A program made the position numbers and the translations under genes. This document shows positions 50,733 to 59,499 of a stretch of DNA of 64,000 nucleotides, piece by piece. A model generated the notes under the pieces. The model worked only from the letters and a program-made list of their open reading frames with translations. It ran no database searches and was not told where the DNA came from. The stretch is from Streptomyces smyrnaeus (GTDB taxonomy: Bacteria; Actinomycetota; Actinomycetes; Streptomycetales; Streptomycetaceae), in NCBI RefSeq assembly GCF_017676345.1, contig NZ_JAFFZM010000019.1:1-64000 (forward strand), read 5' to 3'. Each line of letters opens with the position of its first letter. The stretch's first letter is position 1.

Positions 50733-51513
50733 GGGCGCTCCGTACCGTGGTGACCGGCTGCTGCCCGGCGGTGAGCCGGTCGATGAAGCCGCGGGTGTCG
50801 GCGAAGATCCGCTCCGCGTCGTGGTCGAGGGTGGCGACGTGGAAACTGTGCTCCAGCACGGTCTCGGTCACATCGGTGGACGAGACGCGGCCCAGGACGA
50901 GCGCCGAGTCGCCGGCGGGCACCACGTGGTCCGTCCGGCTGCACAGCAGCAGCAGCGGCTGCGTCACCTTCGGCAGGTCGCGCTGGGCGACGCGGAAGAA
51001 GTTGCGCAGCGCGTACGCGGCCCGGGTGGGCACCCGGTCGTAGCCGAGTTCGTGCCGGCCCTCCTTGGCGATGTCGTCGACGATGCCCGGCACCGACCGC
51101 GCGAGGAAGCGGCCGACGGGTACGGCGTACCCCTGCAACCGGGGGAAGGTCATCGCCGGGTTGACGACGGTCACCCCGCGCACCGCCTCCCCGTGCAGCG
51201 CGGCCAGCCGCAGCGCCAGCGCGCCGCCCATCGACAGCCCGCAGACGAAGACCTCGTCACAGCGTTCGCGCAGCAGCCGCAGCTCGCGGTCCACGGTCGC
51301 GTACCAGTCCTCCCAGCTCGTCAGCGCCAGGTCCTCCCAGCGGGTGCCGTGTCCGGGCAGCAGCGGCAGGGAGACGGTCAGACCGTGCGCGGCCAGGTCC
51401 TCGGCCCATGGGCGCAGGGACTGCGGGGAGCCGGTGAAGCCGTGACAGAGCAGTACACCGGTCGCTGATCCGTCGCGGCGGAATGGCTCGGCTCCGGGGA
51501 GGATGGGCGGCAC
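50719..51513 (-). CDS. Alpha/beta-hydrolase (carboxylesterase / monoacylglycerol-lipase-like)
   Basis: A 264-residue serine esterase. The oxyanion region is VLLCHGFTGSPQSLRPWAED. The nucleophile Ser94 sits in CGLSMGGALALRLAALHG; the acid is in LLCSRTDHVVP and the His in LEHSFHVATLDHD. This matches the Est30-like carboxylesterases that act on short esters and monoglycerides. A lid is present but short. It is divergent from the plsC-like acyltransferase, so both may take part in lipid turnover. Confidence 0.9.
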   Translation of the reverse strand: MPPILPGAEPFRRDGSATGVLLCHGFTGSPQSLRPWAEDLAAHGLTVSLPLLPGHGTRWEDLALTSWEDWYATVDRELRLLRERCDEVFVCGLSMGGALALRLAALHGEAVRGVTVVNPAMTFPRLQGYAVPVGRFLARSVPGIVDDIAKEGRHELGYDRVPTRAAYALRNFFRVAQRDLPKVTQPLLLLCSRTDHVVPAGDSALVLGRVSSTDVTETVLEHSFHVATLDHDAERIFADTRGFIDRLTAGQQPVTTVRSARDGA

Positions 51514-51729
51514 GGCGGGCCTCCAGAGGCTCAGCGGTCGGGCTCGGCAAGGAGTGCTGCCACCCTAATTCGTCGCCCGGTGCTCCGGCAGTCTCCAAAG
51601 GTCCTACGGGGGCACACCGCTCGGGCGACGGCGGGTACCCGGCGGTCGGACGGCGGCGGATGACGGCGGCGGGGATCCCGGGGTGCGGCGGCGGGATAGG
51701 GTCGGTGGGTCCCACCAAGGAGGTCGAGG

Positions 51730-52530
51730 TTGTTCTACAGCGCGATGAAGCTGTCGGTCGGCAGCACGCTGAAGCTCGCGTTCCGGCCCTGGGTGGAGGG
51801 CCTGGAGAATGTGCCGGCGCAGGGGCCCGCCATCCTCGCCAGCAATCACCTCTCGTTCTCCGACTCCTTCTTCCTGCCCGCCGTCCTCGACCGCAAGGTC
51901 ACCTTCATCGCGAAGGCCGAGTACTTCACCTCGCCGGGGGTCAAGGGCAAGCTGACGGCCGCGTTCTTCAAGGGCGTCGGCCAGCTCCCGGTCGACCGCT
52001 CCGGGGTACGCGGCGCGGGCGAGGCGGCGATCAGAAGCGGGCTCGAAGTGCTGGAGCGCGGTGAGCTCTTCGGTATCTATCCGGAGGGCACGCGCTCGCC
52101 CGACGGCCGCCTCTACCGGGGCAAGCCCGGCGGTCTGGCGCGGGTCGCCCTGCGCTCGGGGGCGCCGGTGATCCCGGTGGCGATGATCGACACGGAGAAG
52201 ATCCAGCCGCCCGGCAAGGTCGTGCCCAAGCTGATGCGTCCGGGCATCCGGATCGGCACCCCGCTGGACTTCAGCCGCTACCAGGGCATGGACAACGACC
52301 GGTTCATCCAGCGTGCCGTCACCGACGAGGTCATGTACGCCATCCTGAAACTCTCCGGCCAGGAGTACGTGGACATGTACGCGACGGCGGCCAAGCGGCA
52401 GCTCGCGGAGGCCGCGAAAGCCGCGAAGATCGCGGAGGCCGCCGAGGCGGAGGAAGCCGGCGCGCAGGACGAGGGAGCCGCAAGGAAGCGGGCCGGGAAG
52501 GACGAGGCAGGCGGCGACAGGGCCGCCTAG
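51730..52530 (+). CDS. plsC: 1-acyl-sn-glycerol-3-phosphate acyltransferase
   Basis: A 266-residue membrane-associated acyltransferase. The catalytic HxxxxD is His40-LSFS-Asp45 in SNHLSFSDSF. The second motif is KGVGQLPVDRSG, the third FGIYPEGTRSPDGRLYRGKPG and the fourth VIPVAMIDT. It makes phosphatidic acid from lysophosphatidic acid. The C-terminal 40 residues are Ala/Glu-rich and not part of the fold. The start is TTG with AAGGAGG 7 bases upstream, a near-perfect ribosome-binding site. The next genes are macS and macR. Confidence 0.93.
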   Translation: MFYSAMKLSVGSTLKLAFRPWVEGLENVPAQGPAILASNHLSFSDSFFLPAVLDRKVTFIAKAEYFTSPGVKGKLTAAFFKGVGQLPVDRSGVRGAGEAAIRSGLEVLERGELFGIYPEGTRSPDGRLYRGKPGGLARVALRSGAPVIPVAMIDTEKIQPPGKVVPKLMRPGIRIGTPLDFSRYQGMDNDRFIQRAVTDEVMYAILKLSGQEYVDMYATAAKRQLAEAAKAAKIAEAAEAEEAGAQDEGAARKRAGKDEAGGDRAA

Positions 52531-52597
52531 TCCGGCCGTCGCCGGACCCGCCGGACTCTCGCCGTGCGGGGCCTCGCCCTCGCGGCGGGAAGGTTTT

Positions 52598-53833
52598 GTG
52601 GGGGGAACCGTGGTTGCGCAGTTGGTGTCCGTCGAGCAGCCGTTGTGGCGGGCGCTGACGGGCTACCGGATCCTTGCCGTCCTGTACATCGCCGGCGTCT
52701 TCGCCTGGAGCCACCAGGAGTACAGCGCGCCGGTGCCCGGTGGCATCTTCCTGCTGGTCCTCGCCTGCTGGACGTTCGGCACGCTGCGCCACGTCGGTTC
52801 GGCCGAGCGCTGCACGCTGCCCTTCCTCGTCACGGACATCGCGCTGGGCGTCGTCGGCATCCTGCTGTCACCGCTGGTGGACGGCCACGACCGGGTGGGG
52901 CCCACGCTGCCGTCCATCTGGGTCGCCGGCCCGGTCCTCGCCTTCGCGCTCAAGGGTGGCTGGCGGTGGGCCGCGGGCGCCTCGGTACTGGTGGGGATCG
53001 CCAACATCGTCGAGCGCGGCACCATCACCCGCCCCACCTTCCACAATGTGCTGCTCGTGTGCGTGGCGAGTGTCGCCATCGGCTACGTCATCGAAGTGGC
53101 CCGGGCCAGCGAACGCACCCTGGCGCGCGCCCTGCGGATCGAGGCGGCGACCCGGGAGCGTGAGCGGCTCGCCCGGGACATCCACGACAGCGTCCTGCAG
53201 GTGCTGGCCATGGTGCAGCGCCGGGGTACGGCCCTGGGCGGCGAGGCGGCCCAGCTCGGCCGGATGGCGGGGGAACAGGAAGTGGCCCTGCGCGCCCTGG
53301 TCTCCAGCGGGGTGGCACCGGAGCCGGGGCCCGCTTCCGCCGGTGACCACCGCCCGGCGCTCGCCATGGAGGGGGGCGGTCCCTCCGGCGGCGTGCCCAC
53401 GGCCACCGACGACGCTGCCGACACCGCCCCTTGCGACGTCCGTGCGCTGCTGTCCTCGTACGCCGCCTCCGGGGTCACCTTCTCCGAGCCCGGGGCCCCG
53501 GTGCTGCTGCCGGCCCGGACGGCCACGGAACTGGCCGCGGCTGTCGGTGCCGCGCTGGACAATGTGGCCAAGCACGCCGGTGACGGTTCCGGCGGCAAGG
53601 CGCACGCGTGGATCCTGCTGGAGGACGAGCCGGACACGGTGATCGTGACCGTGCGGGACGACGGCCCGGGCATCCCCGAGGGACGGCTGGCGGACGCGGA
53701 GGCGGAGGGCCGGATGGGTGTCGCGCTGTCCATCCGGGGACGGCTGCGGGACCTGGGCGGTACGGCGGAGCTGGTGTCGGTGCCCGGGCAGGGGACGGAA
53801 GTGGAGATGAGGGTTTCGAAACATGACAACTGA
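52598..53833 (+). CDS. macS: Sensor histidine kinase MacS (NarL-type partner)
   Basis: A 411-residue sensor kinase with about five N-terminal membrane helices (residues about 20-165) and little extracellular sequence, so the signal is probably within or near the membrane. The HisKA_3 box is RERERLARDIHDSVLQVLAM. The ATPase domain has the N box AALDNVAKHA and the G box VRDDGPGI, then GRMGVALSIRGRLRDLGG. It pairs with the following LuxR-type regulator, which it overlaps by 11 bases. I assign MacS from order and likeness to the Streptomyces coelicolor MacRS system, known for roles in morphology and actinorhodin production. Confidence 0.88.
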   Translation: MGGTVVAQLVSVEQPLWRALTGYRILAVLYIAGVFAWSHQEYSAPVPGGIFLLVLACWTFGTLRHVGSAERCTLPFLVTDIALGVVGILLSPLVDGHDRVGPTLPSIWVAGPVLAFALKGGWRWAAGASVLVGIANIVERGTITRPTFHNVLLVCVASVAIGYVIEVARASERTLARALRIEAATRERERLARDIHDSVLQVLAMVQRRGTALGGEAAQLGRMAGEQEVALRALVSSGVAPEPGPASAGDHRPALAMEGGGPSGGVPTATDDAADTAPCDVRALLSSYAASGVTFSEPGAPVLLPARTATELAAAVGAALDNVAKHAGDGSGGKAHAWILLEDEPDTVIVTVRDDGPGIPEGRLADAEAEGRMGVALSIRGRLRDLGGTAELVSVPGQGTEVEMRVSKHDN

Positions 53834-54494
53834 CGCACAGCCCGTGCGGGTGATGGTCGTCGACGACCACCCGATGTGGCGGGAGGCCGTCGCGCGGGAC
53901 CTGGCCGAGGCCGGGTTCGAGGTCGTCGCCACCGCGGGCGACGGTGAGCAGGCGATCCGCCGGGCCCGCGCCACCTCGCCCGACGTACTGGTGCTGGATT
54001 TGAACCTGCCGGGCAGGCCGGGGGTGGAGGTGTGCCGCGAGCTGGTGGGCCCGCAGAGCGGGCTGCGGGTGCTGGTGCTGTCGGCCAGCGGCGAGCACAG
54101 CGATGTGCTGGAGGCGGTCAAGTCCGGAGCCACGGGCTATCTGGTCAAGTCGGCGGGCCCGCAGGAGTTGCTGGACGCGGTGCGCCGTACGGCGCTGGGC
54201 GACCCGGTCTTCACTCCGGGGCTGGCCGGGCTGGTGCTGGGCGAGTACCGCAGGCTGGCCGCCGATCCGGCGCCGGCCGCCGACGACGGCCCCCGGGCGC
54301 CGAAGCTGACCGAGCGCGAGACGGAGGTGCTGCGCCTGGTCGCCAAAGGGCTCGGTTACAAGCAGATCGCCGAGCGGCTCGTCATCTCGCACCGCACCGT
54401 GCAGAACCACGTCCAGAACACCCTGGGGAAGCTGCAGCTGCACAACCGGGTCGAGCTGGTCCGCTACGCGATCGAGCGCGGACTGGACGACTAG
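53823..54494 (+). CDS. macR: LuxR-type response regulator MacR
   Basis: A 223-residue NarL/FixJ-type regulator. The receiver domain has MVVDDHPMWREAVA, the phosphorylated Asp in VLVLDLNLPGRPG and the conserved VLSAS and LVKSAGP. The LuxR helix-turn-helix is LTERETEVLRLVAKGLGYKQ then IAERLVISHRTVQNHVQNTLGKL. The start lies inside the 3' end of the kinase gene, so the two are coupled. A repeat-type hairpin terminator follows the stop codon directly. Confidence 0.93.
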   Translation: MTTDAQPVRVMVVDDHPMWREAVARDLAEAGFEVVATAGDGEQAIRRARATSPDVLVLDLNLPGRPGVEVCRELVGPQSGLRVLVLSASGEHSDVLEAVKSGATGYLVKSAGPQELLDAVRRTALGDPVFTPGLAGLVLGEYRRLAADPAPAADDGPRAPKLTERETEVLRLVAKGLGYKQIAERLVISHRTVQNHVQNTLGKLQLHNRVELVRYAIERGLDD

Positions 54495-54500
54495 AGGGAC

Positions 54501-54540
54501 GCGCCCCGAAGGGGCGCGGGGAACTGCGCGACCAGCCACA
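54501..54540 (+). terminator. Palindromic repeat acting as terminator of macSR
   Basis: The stem GCGCCCC-GAA-GGGGCGC begins 6 bases past the macR stop codon and is followed by GGGGAACTGCGCGACCAGCC. This string is a very common dispersed repeat in Streptomyces, as I remember it, and is often found after genes as here. A related copy lies at 5919. Confidence 0.75.
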
Positions 54541-54740
54541 AAGCACCCGCAGCCTGCGACGGGCAGAAAGCGGCACCCCCTGTCCAGAGCAGGCGAGGGC
54601 CACAGAGGAGCGGCGCCGCGTACGCGTGTCCTTCGTACGAGTGATGGCCCGCGCGTCAAATCCCTCCTCTCCCAAGGAAAACCGCCGCTCGCCACATCCC
54701 GTGTGACGTGGATCACCGTTAGCGTGACGGATGTTGCACC

Positions 54741-54764
54741 GTGGGCTCACGACCGTGAGCCCAC
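54741..54764. promoter_or_regulatory. Perfect 10-bp inverted repeat upstream of the PFK gene
   Basis: GTGGGCTCAC and GTGAGCCCAC flank a GACC loop, 33 bases before the PFK start codon. It could be a regulator operator or a leader hairpin. It lacks a U-tract and is too near the gene to be the macR terminator, which has its own. The remainder of the 302-base gap (54495-54796) shows no gene. Confidence 0.65.
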
Positions 54765-54796
54765 GCAGGCGCGTCCATGCGGAGAAGGGAGATCCC

Positions 54797-55825
54797 ATGC
54801 GGGTCGGAGTGCTGACCGGCGGCGGCGACTGCCCCGGTCTCAATGCGGTCATGCGGGCCGTCGTCCGTAAGGGAGTCCAGCGTTACGGCTACGACTTCAC
54901 CGGGTTCCGCGACGGCTGGCGGGGGCCGCTGGAGGGGGAGACGGTCCGGCTCGACATCCCGGCGGTGCGCGGCACGCTGCCGCGCGGCGGCACCATCCTC
55001 GGCTCCTCCCGCACCAACCCGTTCAAGGAGGAGGACGGCGTCCGGCGCATCAAGGAGAACCTCACCAAGTACGAGGTCGACGCGCTGGTCGCGATCGGCG
55101 GCGAGGACACCCTGGGCGTGGCGGCCCGGCTGACGGACGAGTACGGCATCCGCTGTGTCGGCGTGCCCAAGACGATCGACAACGACCTGTCCGCGACGGA
55201 CTACACCTTCGGCTTCAACACGGCCGTCACCGTCGCCACCGAGGCCATCGACCGGCTGCACACCACCGCCGAGTCCCATATGCGGGTGCTGGTGGTGGAG
55301 GTCATGGGGCGGCACGCGGGCTGGATCGCCCTGCACTCGGGACTGGCGGGCGGCGCCAACTGCATCCTCATCCCCGAACAGCGCTTCGACGTCGGCCAGG
55401 TCTGCGAGTGGGTCACCTCCCGCTTCAAGGCGAGCTACGCGCCGATCGTGGTCGTCGCGGAGGGGGCGATGCCCAAGGACGGGGAGATGGTCCTCAAGGA
55501 CGGCTCCACCGACTCCTTCGGGCACGTGAGGCTGTCGGGCGTCGGCGAGTGGCTGGCCAAGGAGATCGAGTCGCGCACCGGCAAGGAGGCCCGCACCACC
55601 GTCCTCGGGCACATCCAGCGCGGCGGCACCCCCACGGCGTTCGACCGCTGGCTGGCCACCCGGTTCGGCCTGCACGCCATCGACGCGGTGCGGGACGAGG
55701 CGTGGGGCAGCATGGTGGCCCTGCGCGGCACCGACATCGTCCGCGTCCCGCTCGCGAAGGCGACCGAGAAGCTCAAGACGGTGGACCCGGCCCTCTACGA
55801 GGAGGCGGGCGTCTTCTTCGGCTGA
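54797..55825 (+). CDS. PfkA-family 6-phosphofructokinase, residues of the pyrophosphate-dependent type
   Basis: A 342-residue phosphofructokinase. The phosphoryl-donor loop is GVLTGGGDCPGLNAVM. In the donor site, residues 101-105 read GGEDT, with Asp104 where ATP enzymes have Gly, and VPKTIDND has Lys125 where many ATP enzymes have Gly. Asp/Lys at these places is the pattern of pyrophosphate-dependent enzymes. The sugar-phosphate site includes EVMGRHAGWIAL and GHIQRGGTPTAFDRWLATRF. The start has GGAGAAGGGAG upstream. The gene follows macR by 302 bases. Usually annotated pfkA; the donor should be tested. Confidence 0.93.
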   Translation: MRVGVLTGGGDCPGLNAVMRAVVRKGVQRYGYDFTGFRDGWRGPLEGETVRLDIPAVRGTLPRGGTILGSSRTNPFKEEDGVRRIKENLTKYEVDALVAIGGEDTLGVAARLTDEYGIRCVGVPKTIDNDLSATDYTFGFNTAVTVATEAIDRLHTTAESHMRVLVVEVMGRHAGWIALHSGLAGGANCILIPEQRFDVGQVCEWVTSRFKASYAPIVVVAEGAMPKDGEMVLKDGSTDSFGHVRLSGVGEWLAKEIESRTGKEARTTVLGHIQRGGTPTAFDRWLATRFGLHAIDAVRDEAWGSMVALRGTDIVRVPLAKATEKLKTVDPALYEEAGVFFG

Positions 55826-55875
55826 CGACGTCGCGGGGGAGCCCTGCTCGGGGGGTCCCCCGCCCGCCCTCGCGT

Positions 55876-57828
55876 TCAGCGGTGTCCGGCGCCCGCCGCT
55901 GTCTCGCTCACCGCCGCCAGCAGGTGCGCCGTCACCGTCACCCCGTCCAGCGTCAGTACCGACTCGGGGTGGAACTGCACCCCGGCGAAGCCGGGCCCGC
56001 GCAGGGCGTGGACGTCGCCGTCGGCCGGGTCGCGGCTCAGTTCGACGCCGTGCAGGGCCAGTTCCGCGGCGGCCTCGTCGTCGCAGCGCGCGGTGTAGGA
56101 GTTGTAGAAGCCGACCGTCTCCTGCCGTCCGAACAGGTCGATCGTCTCCTGCGTCCCTTGGTGGGGGCGTCGCTTGCGGACCAGTTCCAGGCCCAACTCG
56201 GCGGCGAGCAGTTCGTGCCCGAGGCAGACGCCCAGCAGCGGCTGCCGCCGGGCGCGTACCAGGTCGGCGGCGAGACCGCGCAGCAGCCGCATCTTCGGGT
56301 CGGCCGTATCGCGTGGGTCACCGGGCCCCGGGCCCAGCACCACGGGCCCCTCGTGCCGCAGCGCTGCCTCGGCCAGTCCGGGTTCGTCGTAGCGCCGCAC
56401 CCGCACCGGGTGTCCGGTGGAGCCCAGCAGATGCGCCAGCATCGAGGTGAAGGTGTCCTCGCCGTCGACGACCAGCACCTGTGCCGCCTGTGTCCCGGCG
56501 GGCCGCCCGACCCGCATCCGCAGCCAGAACGGTGCCAGCGCGGCGCGCCGTCCCTCCAGCGCGGCCCGCACCCGGGGGTCGTCCGCCAGCCGGGGGCGCG
56601 GACCGCCCCGCGGACGGGGCCCGGCCGCGCGCACCCCCAGCGCCGTGAGGACGCCGGCCGCCTTGGCGTGGGTCTCCGCCACCTCGCTCGCCGGGTCGGA
56701 GGCGCGCACGAGCGTGGCACCCACCGGTACCCGCAGCCGTCCGCTGCGCGCGTCGATGTCGGCGGTACGGATGAGGATGGGGGAGTCCAGCGTCTGCGTG
56801 CCGCCGGGGGAGTCGTGGCCGAGCAGGGCGAGCGCCCCCGCGTAGTAGCCGCGTCCGCCGCTCTCATGCCGCCCGATGACGCGGCAGGCGTTCTCGACCG
56901 GGGAGCCGGTCACGGTCGCGGCGAACATCGTCTCGCGCAGCACCTCGCGTACGTCCAGTGTGGAGCGGCCGCGCAATTCGTACTCGGTGTGCGCCAGATG
57001 TGCCATCTCCCTCAGCCGTGGCCCGACGACGACCCCTCCCTCGTCGCCGACCGTGCACATCATCTTCAGCTCCTCGTCGACGACCATGGACAGCTCCTCG
57101 CTCTCCTTGCGGTCGGCCAGGAAGTCCAGCAGCCCCGCCACGTCCGGGCCCTGCGGCGGATAGCGGTAGGTGCCGCTGATGGGGTTCATCACCACGGTCC
57201 CGCCGGTCATCCGTACGTGTACTTCAGGGCTCGCGCCGACCAGTACCCGCTCGCCCGTGTGGACGACGAACGTCCAGTAGGCGCCCTGCTCACCGCTCAG
57301 CAGCCGTCCGAACAGGGCCAGCGCGTCCGCACGGCAGAAGCCGGGGATCAGCCCCTGGTAGTCGCGCCGGATGACGAAATTGGCGCCCTCACCGGATCCG
57401 ATCTCCTCCGTCACGACCCGGCGCACGATCTGCTCGTACGCGCCGTCCGGTACGTCGAAGGCGCCCTGCTCGACACGCACCGGGTGGTCCGGCAGCGCGG
57501 CGAGCGTGGCCTCCAGCGGCAGCTCGTACCGCTCGTCGGGCAGCAGCACCGACAGCGGTGTGCCGTCGTCGCGCACGTCGAAACCGCGCTCGCGCAGTTG
57601 CCGGAACGGTACGAGCGCCAGTGCGTCCCCTTCGCCGCTCCCGCCGACAGGCAGATCGGCGAGGCGCTCCACCTCGTGCACGCTGCCGACGAGCACCTCG
57701 ACGAGGTCGGGCTCCCGGCCCGGCGTCCGCCTGCGCAACAGCGCGAACGGTGGCGCGTCATCGCTGGTCAGACGCTCGACAAGGGCGGCGGGTGCGGGTG
57801 TGGATGCCTGTGGTGCGGTGCGGTGCAT
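55876..57828 (-). CDS. Fused anthranilate synthase (TrpE-TrpG)
   Basis: A 650-residue two-domain enzyme making anthranilate from chorismate. The TrpE-like part (residues about 60-420) has FVIRRDYQGLIPGF, VVMNPISGTYRYP, the metal-binding FLADRKESEELSMVVDEELKMMC in pieces and AATVTGSPVENA. The C-terminal glutaminase (about 455-645) has its nucleophile Cys in PLLGVCLGHELLA and the His-x-Glu in GVQFHPESVLT. It resembles PhzE-like fusions. An upstream leader peptide with three Trp codons and a terminator hairpin precede it, so expression is set by tryptophan supply. The start is ATG with AAGGGA upstream. Confidence 0.93.
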   Translation of the reverse strand: MHRTAPQASTPAPAALVERLTSDDAPPFALLRRRTPGREPDLVEVLVGSVHEVERLADLPVGGSGEGDALALVPFRQLRERGFDVRDDGTPLSVLLPDERYELPLEATLAALPDHPVRVEQGAFDVPDGAYEQIVRRVVTEEIGSGEGANFVIRRDYQGLIPGFCRADALALFGRLLSGEQGAYWTFVVHTGERVLVGASPEVHVRMTGGTVVMNPISGTYRYPPQGPDVAGLLDFLADRKESEELSMVVDEELKMMCTVGDEGGVVVGPRLREMAHLAHTEYELRGRSTLDVREVLRETMFAATVTGSPVENACRVIGRHESGGRGYYAGALALLGHDSPGGTQTLDSPILIRTADIDARSGRLRVPVGATLVRASDPASEVAETHAKAAGVLTALGVRAAGPRPRGGPRPRLADDPRVRAALEGRRAALAPFWLRMRVGRPAGTQAAQVLVVDGEDTFTSMLAHLLGSTGHPVRVRRYDEPGLAEAALRHEGPVVLGPGPGDPRDTADPKMRLLRGLAADLVRARRQPLLGVCLGHELLAAELGLELVRKRRPHQGTQETIDLFGRQETVGFYNSYTARCDDEAAAELALHGVELSRDPADGDVHALRGPGFAGVQFHPESVLTLDGVTVTAHLLAAVSETAAGAGHR

Positions 57829-57877
57829 GCGGGGTCCCTTCGCGGAGATACGGGAGGAACGGCCGCTGACACGCGAA

Positions 57878-57898
57878 AGGCCGCCCCTCGGGCGGCCT
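57878..57898 (-). terminator. Trp attenuator terminator hairpin
   Basis: On the minus strand AGGCCGCCC pairs with GGGCGGCCT around a GAG loop, followed by TTTCGCG. It lies 19 bases after the leader-peptide stop codon and 50 bases before the synthase start, exactly where an attenuator is expected. Confidence 0.8.
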
Positions 57899-57916
57899 GG
57901 CACGTAGCTGGATCTC

Positions 57917-57991
57917 TCAGTGCATACGCGCGTCGTGGCGGGCCGCCGTGCGGGCGGGCCACCACCAGTTCATGGTCGACAGCGCGTGCAT
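57917..57991 (-). CDS. trpL: Trp leader peptide (three consecutive Trp codons)
   Basis: A 24-codon reading frame, starting MHALSTMNWWWPARTAARH and ending in DARMH. The three adjacent Trp codons at positions 9-11 are the usual sensor of charged tRNA-Trp: stalling there would prevent the terminator hairpin just downstream. No ribosome-binding site precedes the first ATG. TATGGT on the minus strand (58004-57999) lies 7 bases before it, which suggests a leaderless message. It is similar to the Streptomyces trp leader peptide as I remember it. An inner ATG at 57973 is an alternative start. Confidence 0.85.
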   Translation of the reverse strand: MHALSTMNWWWPARTAARHDARMH

Positions 57992-58119
57992 GCCGCACAC
58001 CATAGCGGACGAGTCGGCCGCGGACCCGGCTACGACGGGGAACGGCCGTCACCGTCCCGGAGCCCGGTGATACCGGTCTCGTATGGCGGGCACCCGGATG
58101 GGTTCCCCTCGAAAACCCG

Positions 58120-58125
58120 TAACCT
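58120..58125 (+). promoter_or_regulatory. Probable -10 box of the DAHP synthase gene
   Basis: TAACCT lies 7 bases before the GTG start codon. That spacing places transcription start at or next to the GTG, consistent with a leaderless message; no Shine-Dalgarno sequence is present. Confidence 0.5.
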
Positions 58126-58132
58126 GGGGTCC

Positions 58133-59482
58133 GTGACTGTGAACGCCCACACCGACGCCGGTGCCCACACCTGGCGAGACCTCCCTGCAGCACAGCAGCC
58201 CGACTGGCCGGACCAAGAGGCTCTGCGTACCGTACTCGCCGAGCTCGAGTCCTATCCGCCGCTCGTCTTCGCGGGCGAGTGCGACCAGCTGCGGGAGCGG
58301 CTGGGATCGGTTGCGCGCGGTGAGGCGTTCCTGCTCCAGGGCGGCGACTGCGCCGAGGCGTTCGACCAGGTCAGCGCCGAGCACATCCGCAACAAGCTCA
58401 AGACGCTGCTGCAGATGGGCGCCGTGTTGACGTACGCGGGCTCGGTGCCCGTGGTCAAGGTCGGCCGGATCGCCGGCCAGTACAGCAAGCCCCGCTCCAA
58501 GCCGACCGAGACCCGGGACGGGGTGACGCTGCCCTCCTACCGGGGCGACTCGGTCAACGGCTTCGAGTTCACCCCGGAGGCGCGCAGGCCCGACCCGGAG
58601 CGGCTGAAGCGGATGTACCACGCCTCCTCCGCCACGCTGAACCTGGTCCGCGCCTTCACCACCGGCGGCTACGCCGATCTGCGCCAGGTGCACGCCTGGA
58701 ACCAGGACTTCGTCAGGTCCAGCCCCTCCGGGCAGCGCTACGAGGCGCTGGCCCGCGAGATCGACCAGGCCATGAAGTTCATGCACGCCTGCGGGACCGA
58801 TCCCGAGGAGCTGAAGACGGTCGAGTTCTACTCCTCGCACGAGGCGCTGCTGCTCGACTACGAGTCGGCGCTCACCCGCGTCGACTCGCGCAGCGGCAAC
58901 CTCTACGACGTGTCCGGGCACATGGTCTGGATCGGCGAGCGCACCCGGCAGCTGGACGGCGCGCACATCGAGTTCGCCGCCCGGGTGCGCAACCCGATCG
59001 GGGTGAAGCTGGGCCCCACGACGACCCCGGAGGAGGCGCTGGCCCTCATCGAGCGGCTCGACCCGGAACGCGAGCCGGGCCGTCTCACCTTCATCACCCG
59101 GATGGGAGCCGACAAGATCCGCGACCGGCTCCCCGAGCTGGTGGAGAAGGTCACCGCCTCGGGCGCCACGGTCGCCTGGGTCTGCGACCCGATGCACGGC
59201 AACACCTTCGAGGCGGCCAGCGGCCACAAGACCCGCCGCTTCGACGATGTGCTGGACGAGGTCAAGGGCTTCTTCGAGGTCCACAAGAGCCTGGGCACCC
59301 ACCCCGGTGGCATCCATATGGAGCTGACCGGTGACGACGTCACCGAGTGCGTGGGCGGTGGCGACGAGATCTTCGTCGACGATCTGCACCAGCGCTACGA
59401 GACGGCCTGCGACCCCAGGCTCAACCGCAGCCAGTCGCTCGATCTGGCCTTCCTGGTCGCGGAGATGTACCGCGACCAGTGA
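58133..59482 (+). CDS. aroH: Class II 3-deoxy-7-phosphoheptulonate (DAHP) synthase
   Basis: A 449-residue class II DAHP synthase, first enzyme of the shikimate pathway. Conserved parts are LVFAGECDQLRERL, EAFLLQGGDCAEAFDQ with the metal-binding Cys, VVKVGRIAGQYSKPRS for phosphoenolpyruvate, HMVWIGERTRQLDGAH, GVKLGPTTTPEEAL, and CDPMHGNTFEAASG with the His ligand. The C-terminal ECVGGGDEIFVDDLHQRYET holds the last ligand. Start is GTG (a second in-frame GTG lies two codons on). It is divergent from trpL and anthranilate synthase across about 140 bases, so both ends of the Trp route share one promoter region. Confidence 0.95.
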   Translation: MTVNAHTDAGAHTWRDLPAAQQPDWPDQEALRTVLAELESYPPLVFAGECDQLRERLGSVARGEAFLLQGGDCAEAFDQVSAEHIRNKLKTLLQMGAVLTYAGSVPVVKVGRIAGQYSKPRSKPTETRDGVTLPSYRGDSVNGFEFTPEARRPDPERLKRMYHASSATLNLVRAFTTGGYADLRQVHAWNQDFVRSSPSGQRYEALAREIDQAMKFMHACGTDPEELKTVEFYSSHEALLLDYESALTRVDSRSGNLYDVSGHMVWIGERTRQLDGAHIEFAARVRNPIGVKLGPTTTPEEALALIERLDPEREPGRLTFITRMGADKIRDRLPELVEKVTASGATVAWVCDPMHGNTFEAASGHKTRRFDDVLDEVKGFFEVHKSLGTHPGGIHMELTGDDVTECVGGGDEIFVDDLHQRYETACDPRLNRSQSLDLAFLVAEMYRDQ

Positions 59483-59499
59483 GTCGCGCAGGGGGTGAA

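Noticed and set aside
55408..58005. An 865-codon plus-strand open frame across PFK and anthranilate synthase.
   Set aside because: Composition-driven; real genes with full motifs occupy the same bases in other frames.
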